Notes: generated by a model not told the origin, from the sequence alone. A stretch of 64,000 nucleotides of DNA from Desulfosediminicola flagellatus (GCF_005116655.2 NZ_CP050698.1:5186001-5250000), one strand, 5' to 3'; counted from the stretch's first letter, positions 16,984-25,884 are shown. A program made the numbers and translations.

Positions 16984-17259
16984 AACGTCTGGCCCTCCCT
17001 CACCACAACCTTTTTGTTCTCCTCATTAGCTAAGCTTCCCTGAAAATTGTTTCTTAGACAAATCTGTTTGTGTTCAACAACAAGCTCAAATTACATGCAT
17101 TGTCAATTACCTGTTGTAGTCACCAGGCAGTAGCCCAAAACCTACGCCCAGCTTGGTCAAATATCATCTCTCAATAACCACTTGACCAGTTAGAGTAATT
17201 ACTCTATTTTAATGCAAAGCCATATTAACTAGCAATAATTAATATAAAAGGAGAACGCT

Positions 17260-18618
17260 ATGCGGATTTTGCTCGTTCAGCCACCCAGTGCCATTGAATT
17301 TATTGATGGTGTTTATATGCATGAACCTTTGGCTTTAGAATACCTTGGGGCGGGGCTAAAAATGGATGGTCATGATATCCTGCTGCTTGATAGCCGTATT
17401 GATCCAGACGTAGTGACGTTTGCCAAAAACTTCCAACCAGACATAGTCGCTCTTACCGGGTATACAAGCCAGGTCAATATCCTCAAAGAACTTGCCAAAC
17501 AATTTAAGGCACTTCAGCCTGTACCCTTTATAATCATTGGAGGGCATCATGCCACAGTACGTCCCATTGACTTCAACGTTTCAGATATTGATCTGGTCGT
17601 AGTCGGTGAGGGAGTTACAGCACTGAGAGAGATAGCAGGTGAACTGGAGGGGAAGAAGAGATTCGACACCATTGATGGCTTAGCCATCCCAGGAAAGACT
17701 ATGCATTTCACCACTGTTCGCCCCCATTGTGATCTGGACGACCTGCCTCTGCCTGACCGAACCCTTACAGCTCGTTATCGCAAATATTATTTCAGCGAAT
17801 GGCTGCTACCTCTAGCCTCAATTCGTACTTCTCTGGGATGTGTTGGCCGATGTAATTTTTGCGCCTTATGGTCGCTCACTGGTGGTAAGTATCTAAAACG
17901 AAGCATTGAAAAAGTGGTTGAAGAGCTAAAAGGAATACAGGAGGAAAATATTTTCTTCTGTGACGATGAGTCAATGTGTGATGTAAAACGGATGGATCTG
18001 TTGGCTGACCTTATTGCTGAAAAAGGAATTCACAAAAATTATTTCCTTTATGCCAGGGCCGATACTATTGCCCGGCACCCTCAACTCTTTAAAAAATGGC
18101 GGGATATAGGGCTGAAACAGGTGTTCGTCGGCATGGAGAGCTTTTCAGACACTCATTTACGTTCGATGAATAAAGGTGTCACAATTGCACAGCAGGAAGA
18201 AGCTGTACGCATTTTGAAAGAGCTTGGAATTTTACTCTATGCCTCCTTTGTTGTAGACTCTGACTTTTCTAAGAAAGATTTTCGTTCTTTGACCAGCTAC
18301 GTGCGACATCTTAAACTTCACCACGCCTCTTTTTCAATTCTAACACCACTGCCCGGCACCGCAATGTATCAAGATCGTCGTGAAGATTTACTCCCGTATC
18401 GTCCAGAGATGTTCGATTTTCTTCATACGGTACTACCAACCCGTTTGCCTTTAAACGACTTCTATATCGAGTTCGCACGTCTCTGGCAAAGCGCAATCCC
18501 TCCACATCGAGCACTACGAACCTTTTCTCGTTATGGCTTAAGAAGACTCCCTGGTGTTTTTCGCCTCCTTAATAAAGCCATGAAAACTATGCGTTCAGCC
18601 CATATGGACCACATTTAG
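17260..18618 (+). CDS. B12-binding-domain radical SAM protein
   Basis: A 452-residue enzyme. The N-terminal Rossmann-like cobalamin-binding domain covers about residues 1-135 (ILLVQPPSA, DIVALTGYTSQV, FIIIGGHHAT) without the DxHxxG motif of base-off binders, which is normal for this class. The radical SAM barrel has the cluster motif C194-x3-C198-x2-C201 (CVGRCNFC). The C-terminal 120 residues are variable. Such enzymes methylate or rearrange unactivated carbons in lipids, hopanoids, antibiotics or pigments; the substrate cannot be read here. AAGGAG precedes ATG 17260. The next gene, a TetR regulator, begins 13 bases after its stop. Confidence 0.88.
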   Translation: MRILLVQPPSAIEFIDGVYMHEPLALEYLGAGLKMDGHDILLLDSRIDPDVVTFAKNFQPDIVALTGYTSQVNILKELAKQFKALQPVPFIIIGGHHATVRPIDFNVSDIDLVVVGEGVTALREIAGELEGKKRFDTIDGLAIPGKTMHFTTVRPHCDLDDLPLPDRTLTARYRKYYFSEWLLPLASIRTSLGCVGRCNFCALWSLTGGKYLKRSIEKVVEELKGIQEENIFFCDDESMCDVKRMDLLADLIAEKGIHKNYFLYARADTIARHPQLFKKWRDIGLKQVFVGMESFSDTHLRSMNKGVTIAQQEEAVRILKELGILLYASFVVDSDFSKKDFRSLTSYVRHLKLHHASFSILTPLPGTAMYQDRREDLLPYRPEMFDFLHTVLPTRLPLNDFYIEFARLWQSAIPPHRALRTFSRYGLRRLPGVFRLLNKAMKTMRSAHMDHI

Positions 18619-18631
18619 AAAATACGTTATT

Positions 18632-19249
18632 GTGTCATCTATGACAGTAAAAGCTAAACTAAAAACACGAGATAAAATTCTAGCAAAAGCTCTTGCTCTC
18701 TTTAATGAAAGCGGGACAGCAGCTGTGACTACTAACCACATTGCCTCTGAAATGGGTATAAGCCCGGGGAACCTCTACTACCACTTCCGTAACAGGGAAG
18801 AGATTATACAAAATATTTTCACCATGATGGAGGCCGAAAGTAGAGAAGGATTCGGACCAATCGCTGCAAGAGCACACGACCTCGGTCTACAGGCCTTCGA
18901 GGAAACATTTCGTTTTATCCAACAATTTAATCAACGATTTATTTTCTTTAAGCGAGAACTGCCAATCTTGTTGATGCGCGACCCTGGATTGAAAGCGCGT
19001 TTCAACTCCGTTCACATTGAGACGTTAGGGCTGATCCGTATCCTGATTGACGGGGCTGTTTCCGGTGGTGCCCTACGTCCCCTCAATGAAGAGGAGAGAC
19101 AATTACTTGCCGAGATGAGCTGGATGCTGACACTTTTCTGGCCCAATTATCTCGAAATCACAGGAGTAGAAAACCATGAAGAAGGACTTGAGCGAGGTGT
19201 CGCTATGATCCGACTACTGCTACAAGGATTCAGAGAAAATGCCAATTGA
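18632..19249 (+). CDS. TetR/AcrR family regulator
   Basis: A 205-residue DNA-binding regulator. The N-terminal helix-turn-helix (about residues 10-55) contains TTNHIASEMGISPGNLYYHF, the classic TetR recognition helix. The C-terminal region is helical and presumably binds a ligand. It is co-directional with the radical SAM gene, 13 bases apart, so it probably controls that pair. The frame starts with GTG 18632; ATG 18641 is an equal choice because neither has a clear ribosome-binding site. Confidence 0.9.
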   Translation: MSSMTVKAKLKTRDKILAKALALFNESGTAAVTTNHIASEMGISPGNLYYHFRNREEIIQNIFTMMEAESREGFGPIAARAHDLGLQAFEETFRFIQQFNQRFIFFKRELPILLMRDPGLKARFNSVHIETLGLIRILIDGAVSGGALRPLNEEERQLLAEMSWMLTLFWPNYLEITGVENHEEGLERGVAMIRLLLQGFRENAN

Positions 19250-19309
19250 TCAGCTCACAAAACAGATGCAAATGTCTCATACATGGTAGCGGCGAAAACA
19301 CAAATCATC

Positions 19310-20230
19310 TCAGCTCGTCGCAACTTCCTGCCAATACCTGTCGATATCATTTTGAATATCCCTCAGAACGGCCTCTTTTTTTTGCGGCTCAAAAAGGTGT
19401 CTGAAGCGGCCCTGTTTTTCAAAATACGTCTCCACCGGTAACAACGTAGTGTGGGTTTTAGTGTGGCTGACCTTGCCGTCGGCAAATTCTTTCAGTGGCC
19501 AGACTCCGGTGCGTACCGCCAGCTTGCCGATGTTCATGGTTTCCTTGGGATCGAAATCCCAGCCGGTGGGGCACGGGGCCAGAGTGATGATAAAGCGCGG
19601 TCCGGAAATCGACTTGGCTTTTTCTATTTTCCTCGCCAGGTCAAGAGGTTCTGAACCAATGGCCGTTGCGACATAGGCGGCGCCGTTGGCTGCAAGGATC
19701 GAGAACAGATCCTTTTTGAACCCCTTGTGGCCGTATGCACATCTACTCGTCGAGGTCCGTGCGGCGTGAGGCGTTGCCGCGGAGTACTGTTGACCCGTGT
19801 TGCCGTAGCCTTCGTTGTCATAAATGATGTAGAGGTAATCAAGACATCGGTCTATGGTGCCGGAGGTCGCTGAAATGCCCATACCATAGCCGCTGCCGTC
19901 ACCAGTGAGGACCACCACGTCGAGGTCGTCGGCGACTTCGATTCGGCCTTTGTCCATGAGGATATCCAGCGCGTCGCGCACCCCCTGGGCACCTGCCGGG
20001 GCCGCGCCCATGGCGGTGTAGATCCAGGAACCGCGAAATGGCGTGAACGGGTAGACCGAGAGTAGGGTCATACAGCCTGCGGCGTTGACGAAGATCGTAT
20101 TTTCACCAAGGACATCATACGCGATATGGATCGCCTCCAACCCGCCGCACCCGGCACACATCGGCGTGCCTGCGCTGAGCAGGTGGTTTTCGGGAAGGTC
20201 TTTCTGGCGTTGAAATGCAGTCTCAGTCAT
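19310..20230 (-). CDS. 2-oxoacid:acceptor oxidoreductase, beta subunit (TPP-binding)
   Basis: A 306-residue subunit that binds thiamine diphosphate and Mg2+. The cofactor motif is GDGSGYGMGISATSGTIDRC followed by YDNEGYGNTGQQ, and CAGCG near residue 20 supplies cluster-associated cysteines as in PorB. I set the start at ATG 20230 because GAGGAGG precedes it; the overlap ATGACTGA with the alpha gene implies coupled translation. The complex decarboxylates a 2-oxoacid (pyruvate or a branched-chain or aryl analogue) to an acyl-CoA, reducing ferredoxin. It is the third gene of the operon. Confidence 0.93.
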   Translation of the reverse strand: MTETAFQRQKDLPENHLLSAGTPMCAGCGGLEAIHIAYDVLGENTIFVNAAGCMTLLSVYPFTPFRGSWIYTAMGAAPAGAQGVRDALDILMDKGRIEVADDLDVVVLTGDGSGYGMGISATSGTIDRCLDYLYIIYDNEGYGNTGQQYSAATPHAARTSTSRCAYGHKGFKKDLFSILAANGAAYVATAIGSEPLDLARKIEKAKSISGPRFIITLAPCPTGWDFDPKETMNIGKLAVRTGVWPLKEFADGKVSHTKTHTTLLPVETYFEKQGRFRHLFEPQKKEAVLRDIQNDIDRYWQEVATS

Positions 20231-21473
20231 GGTGCACCTCCTCAAAGGGAATGCGGACTCCTGCTATTGCCTGGAGCTTGCGCATCTCCAACATCTCTGT
20301 TTCTGTGTAGAGTAGCCGGGGCGATGGAGTAGTGCCGGTGGCAGCACTGTCCCGTAGCGTTTTGGCAATTTCAAAAAGCTCCTCAAACGGTAAGTCCCGG
20401 CCTCCCAGGCCGCCGATGAAGCTCGCCAGAACCGGCGGGGCTCCAGGTTTCCCGTAAAGAGCGGAAGCCAGTTCGGTGTGCAGGACGCCGCCCTTGCCCA
20501 TAGAGATGTTCTGGTCGATGACAGCGATCGCTTTCTTGCCCCTGGCAAGCGTATATATCCGCTCGGCGGGAAACGGGCGCAGCATATGTGGACGAATGAG
20601 TCCGATTTTCCAGCCCGCTTCACGCAAGCTGTTCACCGCTTCCTTGCCTTTTGTGGCGAAGGAACCGATCATAAGAAAGAGATATTCAGCGTCTTCGTGA
20701 CGGTATCCTTCAACAGCATCGTGACGCCTGCCAAAGATCTGGGCAAATTCTTCGGCAATCTCTTCATAGACGGGCAGCCCTCGTTGTGCCGCCAAATGCT
20801 GGCTGTATCGGAAATACGAATAGGTAGAGCCGCCAAGCACGGCCGAAGCGTGACTCAGCGGTGCACCGGCCTTGAAATTGATGGATCTGGAGTCAAATTC
20901 ACCCACGAAGGTGCGGCTTGTGTCATTATCGGGAATGGTAGCCGGTTCCCGGGTATAGGAAAGATAAAATCCATCAAGGTTGACAATGACCGGCAGCCTG
21001 ATATCTGGATGTTCCGCCAGCCGGTAGGCTATGAGGATGGAGTCGAGCACTTCCTGGCAGGTGGCGCAATGCAACTGAAGACAGCCGGAATCCCGGACGG
21101 CCATGATGTCGTTATGGTCGGATTCCAGGGTGAGTGGTGCGGCAAGCCCTCTGGAGACGTTGACCATGACAAACGGTACACGCCAGCCCGCCACTGTATA
21201 GATCATCTCCATGCCATGCAGTAGTCCCTGGCTTGAGGTTGCGGTGAAGGTACGGACTCCGGTTGCGGCGGAACTCCCTGCCGCGGTTATCATAGAATGT
21301 TCAGATTCGAGCGTGACGAGCCGGGCGTCAAGGTCACCGTTGTCCACCCAATAGGCCAGGGTCTCCAGGATCTCGGTCTGCGGGGTGATCGGAAAGGCGG
21401 GAATATAATCGATGGCGGCAAGTCGGGCACCCCAGGCCGCAGCACCATTGCCGGTTAACAGGGTTCGTTTCAT
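20223..21473 (-). CDS. 2-oxoacid:acceptor oxidoreductase, alpha subunit
   Basis: A 416-residue subunit with the pyrimidine-binding domain at the N terminus (GNGAAAWGARLAAIDYIPAF, ESEHSMITAAGSSAATGVRTFTATSS split by short linkers) and the transketolase C-terminal-like domain after about residue 250. YPITPQ-type (here AFPITPQTE) is the family hallmark. Lengths and order (gamma-delta, alpha, beta) match four-domain pyruvate or ketoisovalerate ferredoxin oxidoreductases. It overlaps the previous gene at ATGA. AGGAGG precedes ATG 21473. Substrate specificity cannot be decided from sequence alone. Confidence 0.93.
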   Translation of the reverse strand: MKRTLLTGNGAAAWGARLAAIDYIPAFPITPQTEILETLAYWVDNGDLDARLVTLESEHSMITAAGSSAATGVRTFTATSSQGLLHGMEMIYTVAGWRVPFVMVNVSRGLAAPLTLESDHNDIMAVRDSGCLQLHCATCQEVLDSILIAYRLAEHPDIRLPVIVNLDGFYLSYTREPATIPDNDTSRTFVGEFDSRSINFKAGAPLSHASAVLGGSTYSYFRYSQHLAAQRGLPVYEEIAEEFAQIFGRRHDAVEGYRHEDAEYLFLMIGSFATKGKEAVNSLREAGWKIGLIRPHMLRPFPAERIYTLARGKKAIAVIDQNISMGKGGVLHTELASALYGKPGAPPVLASFIGGLGGRDLPFEELFEIAKTLRDSAATGTTPSPRLLYTETEMLEMRKLQAIAGVRIPFEEVHHD

Positions 21474-22408
21474 GATGGCACCTCCTGTAGCGTTACCTTA
21501 TCCGCGTCCTTCTCAGCTATGGCGAGAATGGCGTGCGAAGGGCACTGCATCACGCAGACCATGCACCCCTTGCAGTGGTCGTAATCAATCCTGGTATAGC
21601 GGTTCTCGGTGACCGAGATGGCGCTGTCCGGGCAGAAGGTGGAGCAGATCCACCAGCATTGGCGGCATTTTTCATATTGAATAACCGGTCGCATAGTTCG
21701 CCAGAGTCCGGTCTTAACCTTGCAGCTGGTGCCGCCGCCGTAAATGGCCGGGGCGCTTATGGCTGCCGGTTCTGCAGCCAGCTCAAGCCATTCCGGTGAC
21801 GTATACTCTACGGCACTGATCGGCTCGCCCTCCTCAATGATAGTGTCATGCTGCACCAGCAGTGAAAAGGTTGTGTTGGCGTGATCGATATTGGTGGAGA
21901 CTGTAAGAGGGGAGCGGTCCGCCATTTCCTCTTCGATGGCTGTATTTAAAGTGGCCTGATCGATGACGCCCGTCAACCGTGCCGCTCCACCCACGCAGCT
22001 CACTCCCGCATACCGGCGCTGCAACGGATCGGCCGCCTGTTGATCGACAGGGATGGTGAACAGTCTGTTTTTCAGGTTGAGCCTGTGTTGCCAGCTCTTT
22101 TCGTCCGTGTCCGAGTATAACAGGAAAATAGTCCGATCCGTGAGACCTGCTAGCACTCCTGCAGCCGGCAGGCCGATAAGGCTGTCGTCAGCGACGACCA
22201 CGAGATCCGGGTGCTGGATGATGCCCCGTTCGTTAATCGGTGATCTTGCTGCCCGGACATAGGCGAAGATAGGTGCACCGCGGCGTTCAGCGCCGTAGCG
22301 TGGCGCGTCCTGCACCTCGTATCCTGCAAGAAAAAAGGCCCGGCCGAGAATGCGGCTTGCAGTTTTCATGCCTTGGCCCCCCCGTCCATGAAAACGAATG
22401 CGATACAT
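21470..22408 (-). CDS. 2-oxoacid:acceptor oxidoreductase, gamma-delta fusion with 2x[4Fe-4S]
   Basis: A 312-residue protein joining the gamma domain (about 1-190, beginning YRIRFHGRGGQGMKTAS) to a delta ferredoxin domain (about 245-312). The second cluster motif is canonical, C-x2-C-x2-C-x3-C-P (CKGCMVCVMQCP). The first is spaced C-x2-C-x3-C-x3-C-P (CRQCWWICSTFCP), one residue longer than usual between the second and third Cys. ATG 22408 is chosen over GTG 22414 because AGGAGG stands seven bases from it. It is the first gene of the operon. Confidence 0.9.
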   Translation of the reverse strand: MYRIRFHGRGGQGMKTASRILGRAFFLAGYEVQDAPRYGAERRGAPIFAYVRAARSPINERGIIQHPDLVVVADDSLIGLPAAGVLAGLTDRTIFLLYSDTDEKSWQHRLNLKNRLFTIPVDQQAADPLQRRYAGVSCVGGAARLTGVIDQATLNTAIEEEMADRSPLTVSTNIDHANTTFSLLVQHDTIIEEGEPISAVEYTSPEWLELAAEPAAISAPAIYGGGTSCKVKTGLWRTMRPVIQYEKCRQCWWICSTFCPDSAISVTENRYTRIDYDHCKGCMVCVMQCPSHAILAIAEKDADKVTLQEVPS

Positions 22409-22414
22409 AATCAC

Positions 22415-23397
22415 ACCTCCTCATGTTGGTAGGATTTGGAACCGTGGTAACTTTGGCCGGAGGTCTCCGGGATCCGGTTTCCGGTCCCGTATCAATCAGT
22501 GGAAACGTTCCACGTCCCGCTCTATTGAACTGCTCCCGGTACTACTATTATAGCATTTTTGTATGGGGAAAAGGAAATGAAGGTCCAGAACTCTAAGCTT
22601 TATTGCTTTTTGACAGATTTTTCCCTTCTACCCTTTATTAGAACAAACATCCCTTGGGATTGCAGTTACCGGATGCCGGAGAATCCAGCAGAGGAAATCC
22701 TACCTGAAATTTTTTCAAAGGTGTAACTGCTGCTGGCAGTGCTGCTAAATCTCATGTTCCCCGCAGCCAAGGAACCATCGAGCGTTACAGACAGCTAAAA
22801 AGAAGTGGGGCCGCTTTTAGGTCCACATAATATCAAAAGAATGTAACAATCCTATTTTTGTGCAGGTAACTGTCAAACTGGCTCCTCAGTGGGCCATCCT
22901 CTTCTTAGGCTTTATCGTTTCATAAACATACTTACAAAGTTTCAAATTGAAACTTTGAGGAGTGTTGCTGAGCAAACTGTTGATATTCAGCAAATGTAAA
23001 CAACCAAGCACTGTTTATGGATAAATCGGTTACTGCGACCAACTCAGCAGGGCTATTGTCCCTGAGATCCCAACCAAGTACCAACTTCCCTTTCCTACCA
23101 CATCAGTCCCAGGAGGCTGGTCTTGCAGGACTAGAAACGGGGATCATGAAACTGAAATGGAGCTCAATCATGTCAATGAGCAAACAGGTAATCTTGAGAT
23201 GAAACAGGTGGCATAAATTCGAGGATACAGCGAACGTAAGTCAGAGACAGTCTGAGAATAGGTCTTAAGTGGGCTCGTCGGCTGAAGTTGATTGTGATAC
23301 CCATATGCCATTTCATTCTTTTACAAATGCTTCCAATTGGCAAAAAGTATATTGAAACCTACAGATAATCAACAAAGAACAATATGAATAACAGCAT
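22415..23397. other. Long intergenic region, no gene supported
   Basis: About 1 kb between the oxidoreductase operon and the repeat module. It must contain the operon promoter near 22.45-22.55 kb but no clear -35/-10 stands out. One 61-codon frame (23017-23202) shows no family resemblance. GACAGTCTGAGAATAGG at 23244-23260 resembles a MITE end weakly. Confidence 0.4.
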
Positions 23398-23412
23398 ATA
23401 AAAGGATAAGAT
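23398..23412. repeat. 15-bp direct repeat left of the array
   Basis: ATAAAAGGATAAGAT, repeated exactly at 25481-25495. The two copies bracket the 35-bp array and its flanking hairpins. Confidence 0.55.
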
Positions 23413-23538
23413 TAAGAAATTGCGGATGCTGCGGTTTCAAACCTGTCAAAGCCACAACGAAAAGCCCTGAAGTTGAGTCCACTTCTACCTGTTAGGATTA
23501 ACAGGCCTATTATGACTGTTTTTTTGCACGCAGGCTAA

Positions 23539-23577
23539 AAAAAAACGAGACAGGAAAATTTCAATCCTGTCTCGTTT
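23539..23577 (-). terminator. Strong minus-strand terminator at left of the array
   Basis: AAACGAGACAGGA pairs with TCCTGTCTCGTTT around a short AT-rich loop. On the minus strand the hairpin is followed by nine T residues, the form of a strong intrinsic terminator for transcription coming leftward out of the array. On the plus strand there is no T-run. Confidence 0.75.
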
Positions 23578-25152
23578 ATGTATACACTACAGTTAAAGTC
23601 ACTAATTATTCCTAAATTACCCTCTTCAAAACAACTTTTAGTTTCTATAACGTTTCCTGTTACAAACGTACAAACTTCTTACTATTACTTCGTACTACAA
23701 ACATATAAACTGCTTACTACAAACCTACAAACTTCGTGCTACTACTTCGTACTGCAAACCTACAAACTTCTTACTACTGCTTCGTACTACAAACATACAA
23801 ACTGCTTACTACTACTTCGTACTATAAACCTACAAACTGCTTACTACTACTTCGTACTACAAACCTACAAACTGCTTACTACTACTTCGTACTACAAACC
23901 TACAAACTGCTTACTACTACTTCGTACTACAAACCTACAAACTGCTTACTACTGCTTCGTGCTACAAACATACAAACTTCGTGCTACTACTTCGTACTAC
24001 AAACATACAAACTTCTTACTACTGCTTCGTGCTACAAACATACAAACTTCTTACTACTGCTTCGTGCTACAAACATACAAACTTCTTACTACTACTTCGT
24101 ACTGCAAACCTACAAACTTCGTGCTACTACTTCGTACTACAAACCTACAAACTTCGTACTACTACTTCGTACTACAAACATACAAACTTCGTGCTACTAC
24201 TTCGTACTGCAAACCTACAAACTTCTTACTACTACTTCGTACTACAAACTTACAAACTTCGTGCTACTACTTCGTACTGCAAACCTACAAACTTCGTGCT
24301 ACTACTTCGTACTACAAACCTACAAACTTCGTACTACAAACCTACAAACTTCCTACTACTACTTCGTACTACAAACTTACAAACTTCGTGCTACTACTTC
24401 GTACTACAAACCTACAAACTTCCTGCTACTACTTCGTACTACAAACATACAAACTTCCTGCTACTACTTCGTACTACAAACATACAAACTTCTTACTACT
24501 GCTTCGTGCTACAAACATACAAACTTCGTGCTACTGCTTCGTACTACAAACATACAAACTTCGTGCTACTACTTCGTACTACAAACCTACAAACTTCCTA
24601 CTACTACTTCGTACTACAAACTTACAAACTTCGTGCTACTACTTCGTACTGCAAACCTACAAACTTCCTACTACTGCTTCGTACTACAAACCTACAAACT
24701 TCGTGCTACTGCTTCGTACTACAAACCTACAAACTTCCTACTACTACTTCGTACTACAAACTTACAAACTTCGTGCTACTACTTCGTACTGCAAACTTAC
24801 AAACTTCGTGCTACTACTTCGTACTGCAAACCTACAAACTTCCTGCTACTACTTCGTACTGCAAACCTACAAACTTCCTGCGACTACTTCGTACTACAAA
24901 CCTACAAACTGCTTACTACTACTTCGTACTACAAACCTACAAACTTCGTGCTACTACTTCGTACTACAAACCTACAAACTTCTTACTACTACTTCGTACT
25001 GCAAACCTACAAACTTCTTGCTTACTGTTTCGTATTACAAATGTACAAATGTCCTACTACAATCTTACAGATTTTTCTCAGCTAACAAACTAAAATCTTG
25101 AATGCTGGCTACAGTTTACATGAGGATTAATACAAAGTTTCGCCCTCAACTT
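23541..25152 (-). ncRNA. Predicted repeat-containing RNA (hypothetical)
   Basis: An inferred transcript read leftward from the promoter at 25159-25186, across about forty 35-nt repeats, to the T9 terminator at 23539-23577. In this direction the RNA is purine-rich, with recurring GGTTTGTAGTACGAAG and GTAGTAG segments and frequent TAG stops in every frame, so it is not coding. It has little self-complementarity within a unit. No expression evidence exists in the sequence; the call rests only on promoter, array and terminator lying in the right order. Confidence 0.35.
23661..25060. repeat. 35-bp tandem repeat array, about 40 units
   Basis: 1400 bp of head-to-tail 35-bp units. On the plus strand each unit reads TACAAACTTCGTGCTACTA then CTTCGTACTACAAACC, with two shortened 22-bp units (at about 23704 and 24318). 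Variation is concentrated at a few columns: T/G, T/G/C and A/G in the T-N-C-N-T-N hexamer after TACAAAC; A/G at three later sites; and C/A/T at the last base. End units are the most degenerate, as expected of an array homogenised by unequal exchange. The plus strand is almost free of G. Because 35 is not a multiple of three, long frames arise in all three plus-strand registers, each giving the same Tyr/Leu/Thr-rich peptide; these are not credible proteins. Confidence 0.95.
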
Positions 25153-25158
25153 TCGACA

Positions 25159-25186
25159 AATATATCTAAGATATTTTTAAAGTCAA
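25159..25186 (-). promoter_or_regulatory. Sigma70-like promoter reading into the array
   Basis: On the minus strand: TTGACT (-35, 25186-25181), a 16-base spacer, TATATT (-10, 25164-25159). It points leftward into the repeat array, about 100 bases away. The surrounding DNA is AT-rich, which raises the chance of a false match. Confidence 0.5.
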
Positions 25187-25316
25187 CCTTTTTAGTGGAA
25201 AAAAACAAGCGAACCCTAAGTACCTGTTATAGCAACACTCTATTTGATATTTCATTTTAAAAGGGTAATGCGTTGGGGTATTTTTCATGACAGACAATAT
25301 ACCTGTCAGATATCTT

Positions 25317-25358
25317 GAAAAAATCGGGTAATTTTTTTATGGAGATTACCCGATTTTT
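25317..25358. terminator. Bidirectional hairpin right of the array
   Basis: AAATCGGGTAAT pairs with ATTACCCGATTT with a 12-base loop; A and T runs flank both sides, so it can act in either direction. A hairpin with the identical 12-base arms is at 27141-27176. Confidence 0.7.
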
Positions 25359-25480
25359 CCTTATCGTGTTTTTCAGAGGTGGGAGGTAATAATATACTCT
25401 TCGCCTAACAAGATCACCACTACGGCATATTGCTCCTCCCCTAGAATGTAGACACTCAGCTACTCCACTGTTATGAACTC

Positions 25481-25495
25481 ATAAAAGGATAAGAT
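25481..25495. repeat. 15-bp direct repeat right of the array
   Basis: ATAAAAGGATAAGAT, exact copy of 23398-23412, 2.08 kb away. Confidence 0.55.
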
Positions 25496-25839
25496 GAGCA
25501 CTCGACAAAGACAAAATACGACTCAGAATTCAACAGGAGGCTCATCTACATAACACCAGGATAAGTCGCAGCTATCTGAAGCAAGAACAACTGTATGCTC
25601 ATGCTATGGTCAGCGTTGAAAATGCTCCATCTCCCCACCAAACACAATAATAACAAGCAGTTAACCTCACCACTCAACCTTACAGGTGGCCGACTGTAAA
25701 CAGAAGAACGTGGATCAATTTATGAACCAATGAGTTCAACGGAGATAGAGCCAATGATGGTTGCGCCTGAGAATCGTCTAATCGATTGCTAACCTGATTT
25801 GATTCTCCTATAAGGAGATAACTTCCTATAAAAAATACC

Positions 25840-25884
25840 AGGAGGGTGTCCGAGAATGGCCTTTTTCTCAAACTCTTCTGAAGT
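25840..25884. mobile_element. MITE-like repeat, third copy, end fragment
   Basis: AGGAGGGTGTCCGAGAATGG followed by CCTTT and AAACTCTTC matches, in inverted orientation, the right end of the 3239-3385 repeat with one substitution in the terminal repeat. Only about 45 bases survive. Confidence 0.65.

Noticed and set aside
23661..25060. CRISPR array
   Set aside because: Units are contiguous with no unique spacers, and there are no cas genes.
23661..25060. Diversity-generating retroelement or DRT-type system
   Set aside because: No reverse transcriptase, variable-repeat target gene or template RNA is present.
23578..25101. Three very long repeat-encoded plus-strand reading frames
   Set aside because: They are the same 35-bp repeat read in three registers, have no ribosome-binding site, and encode an implausible low-complexity Tyr/Leu/Thr peptide in every frame.
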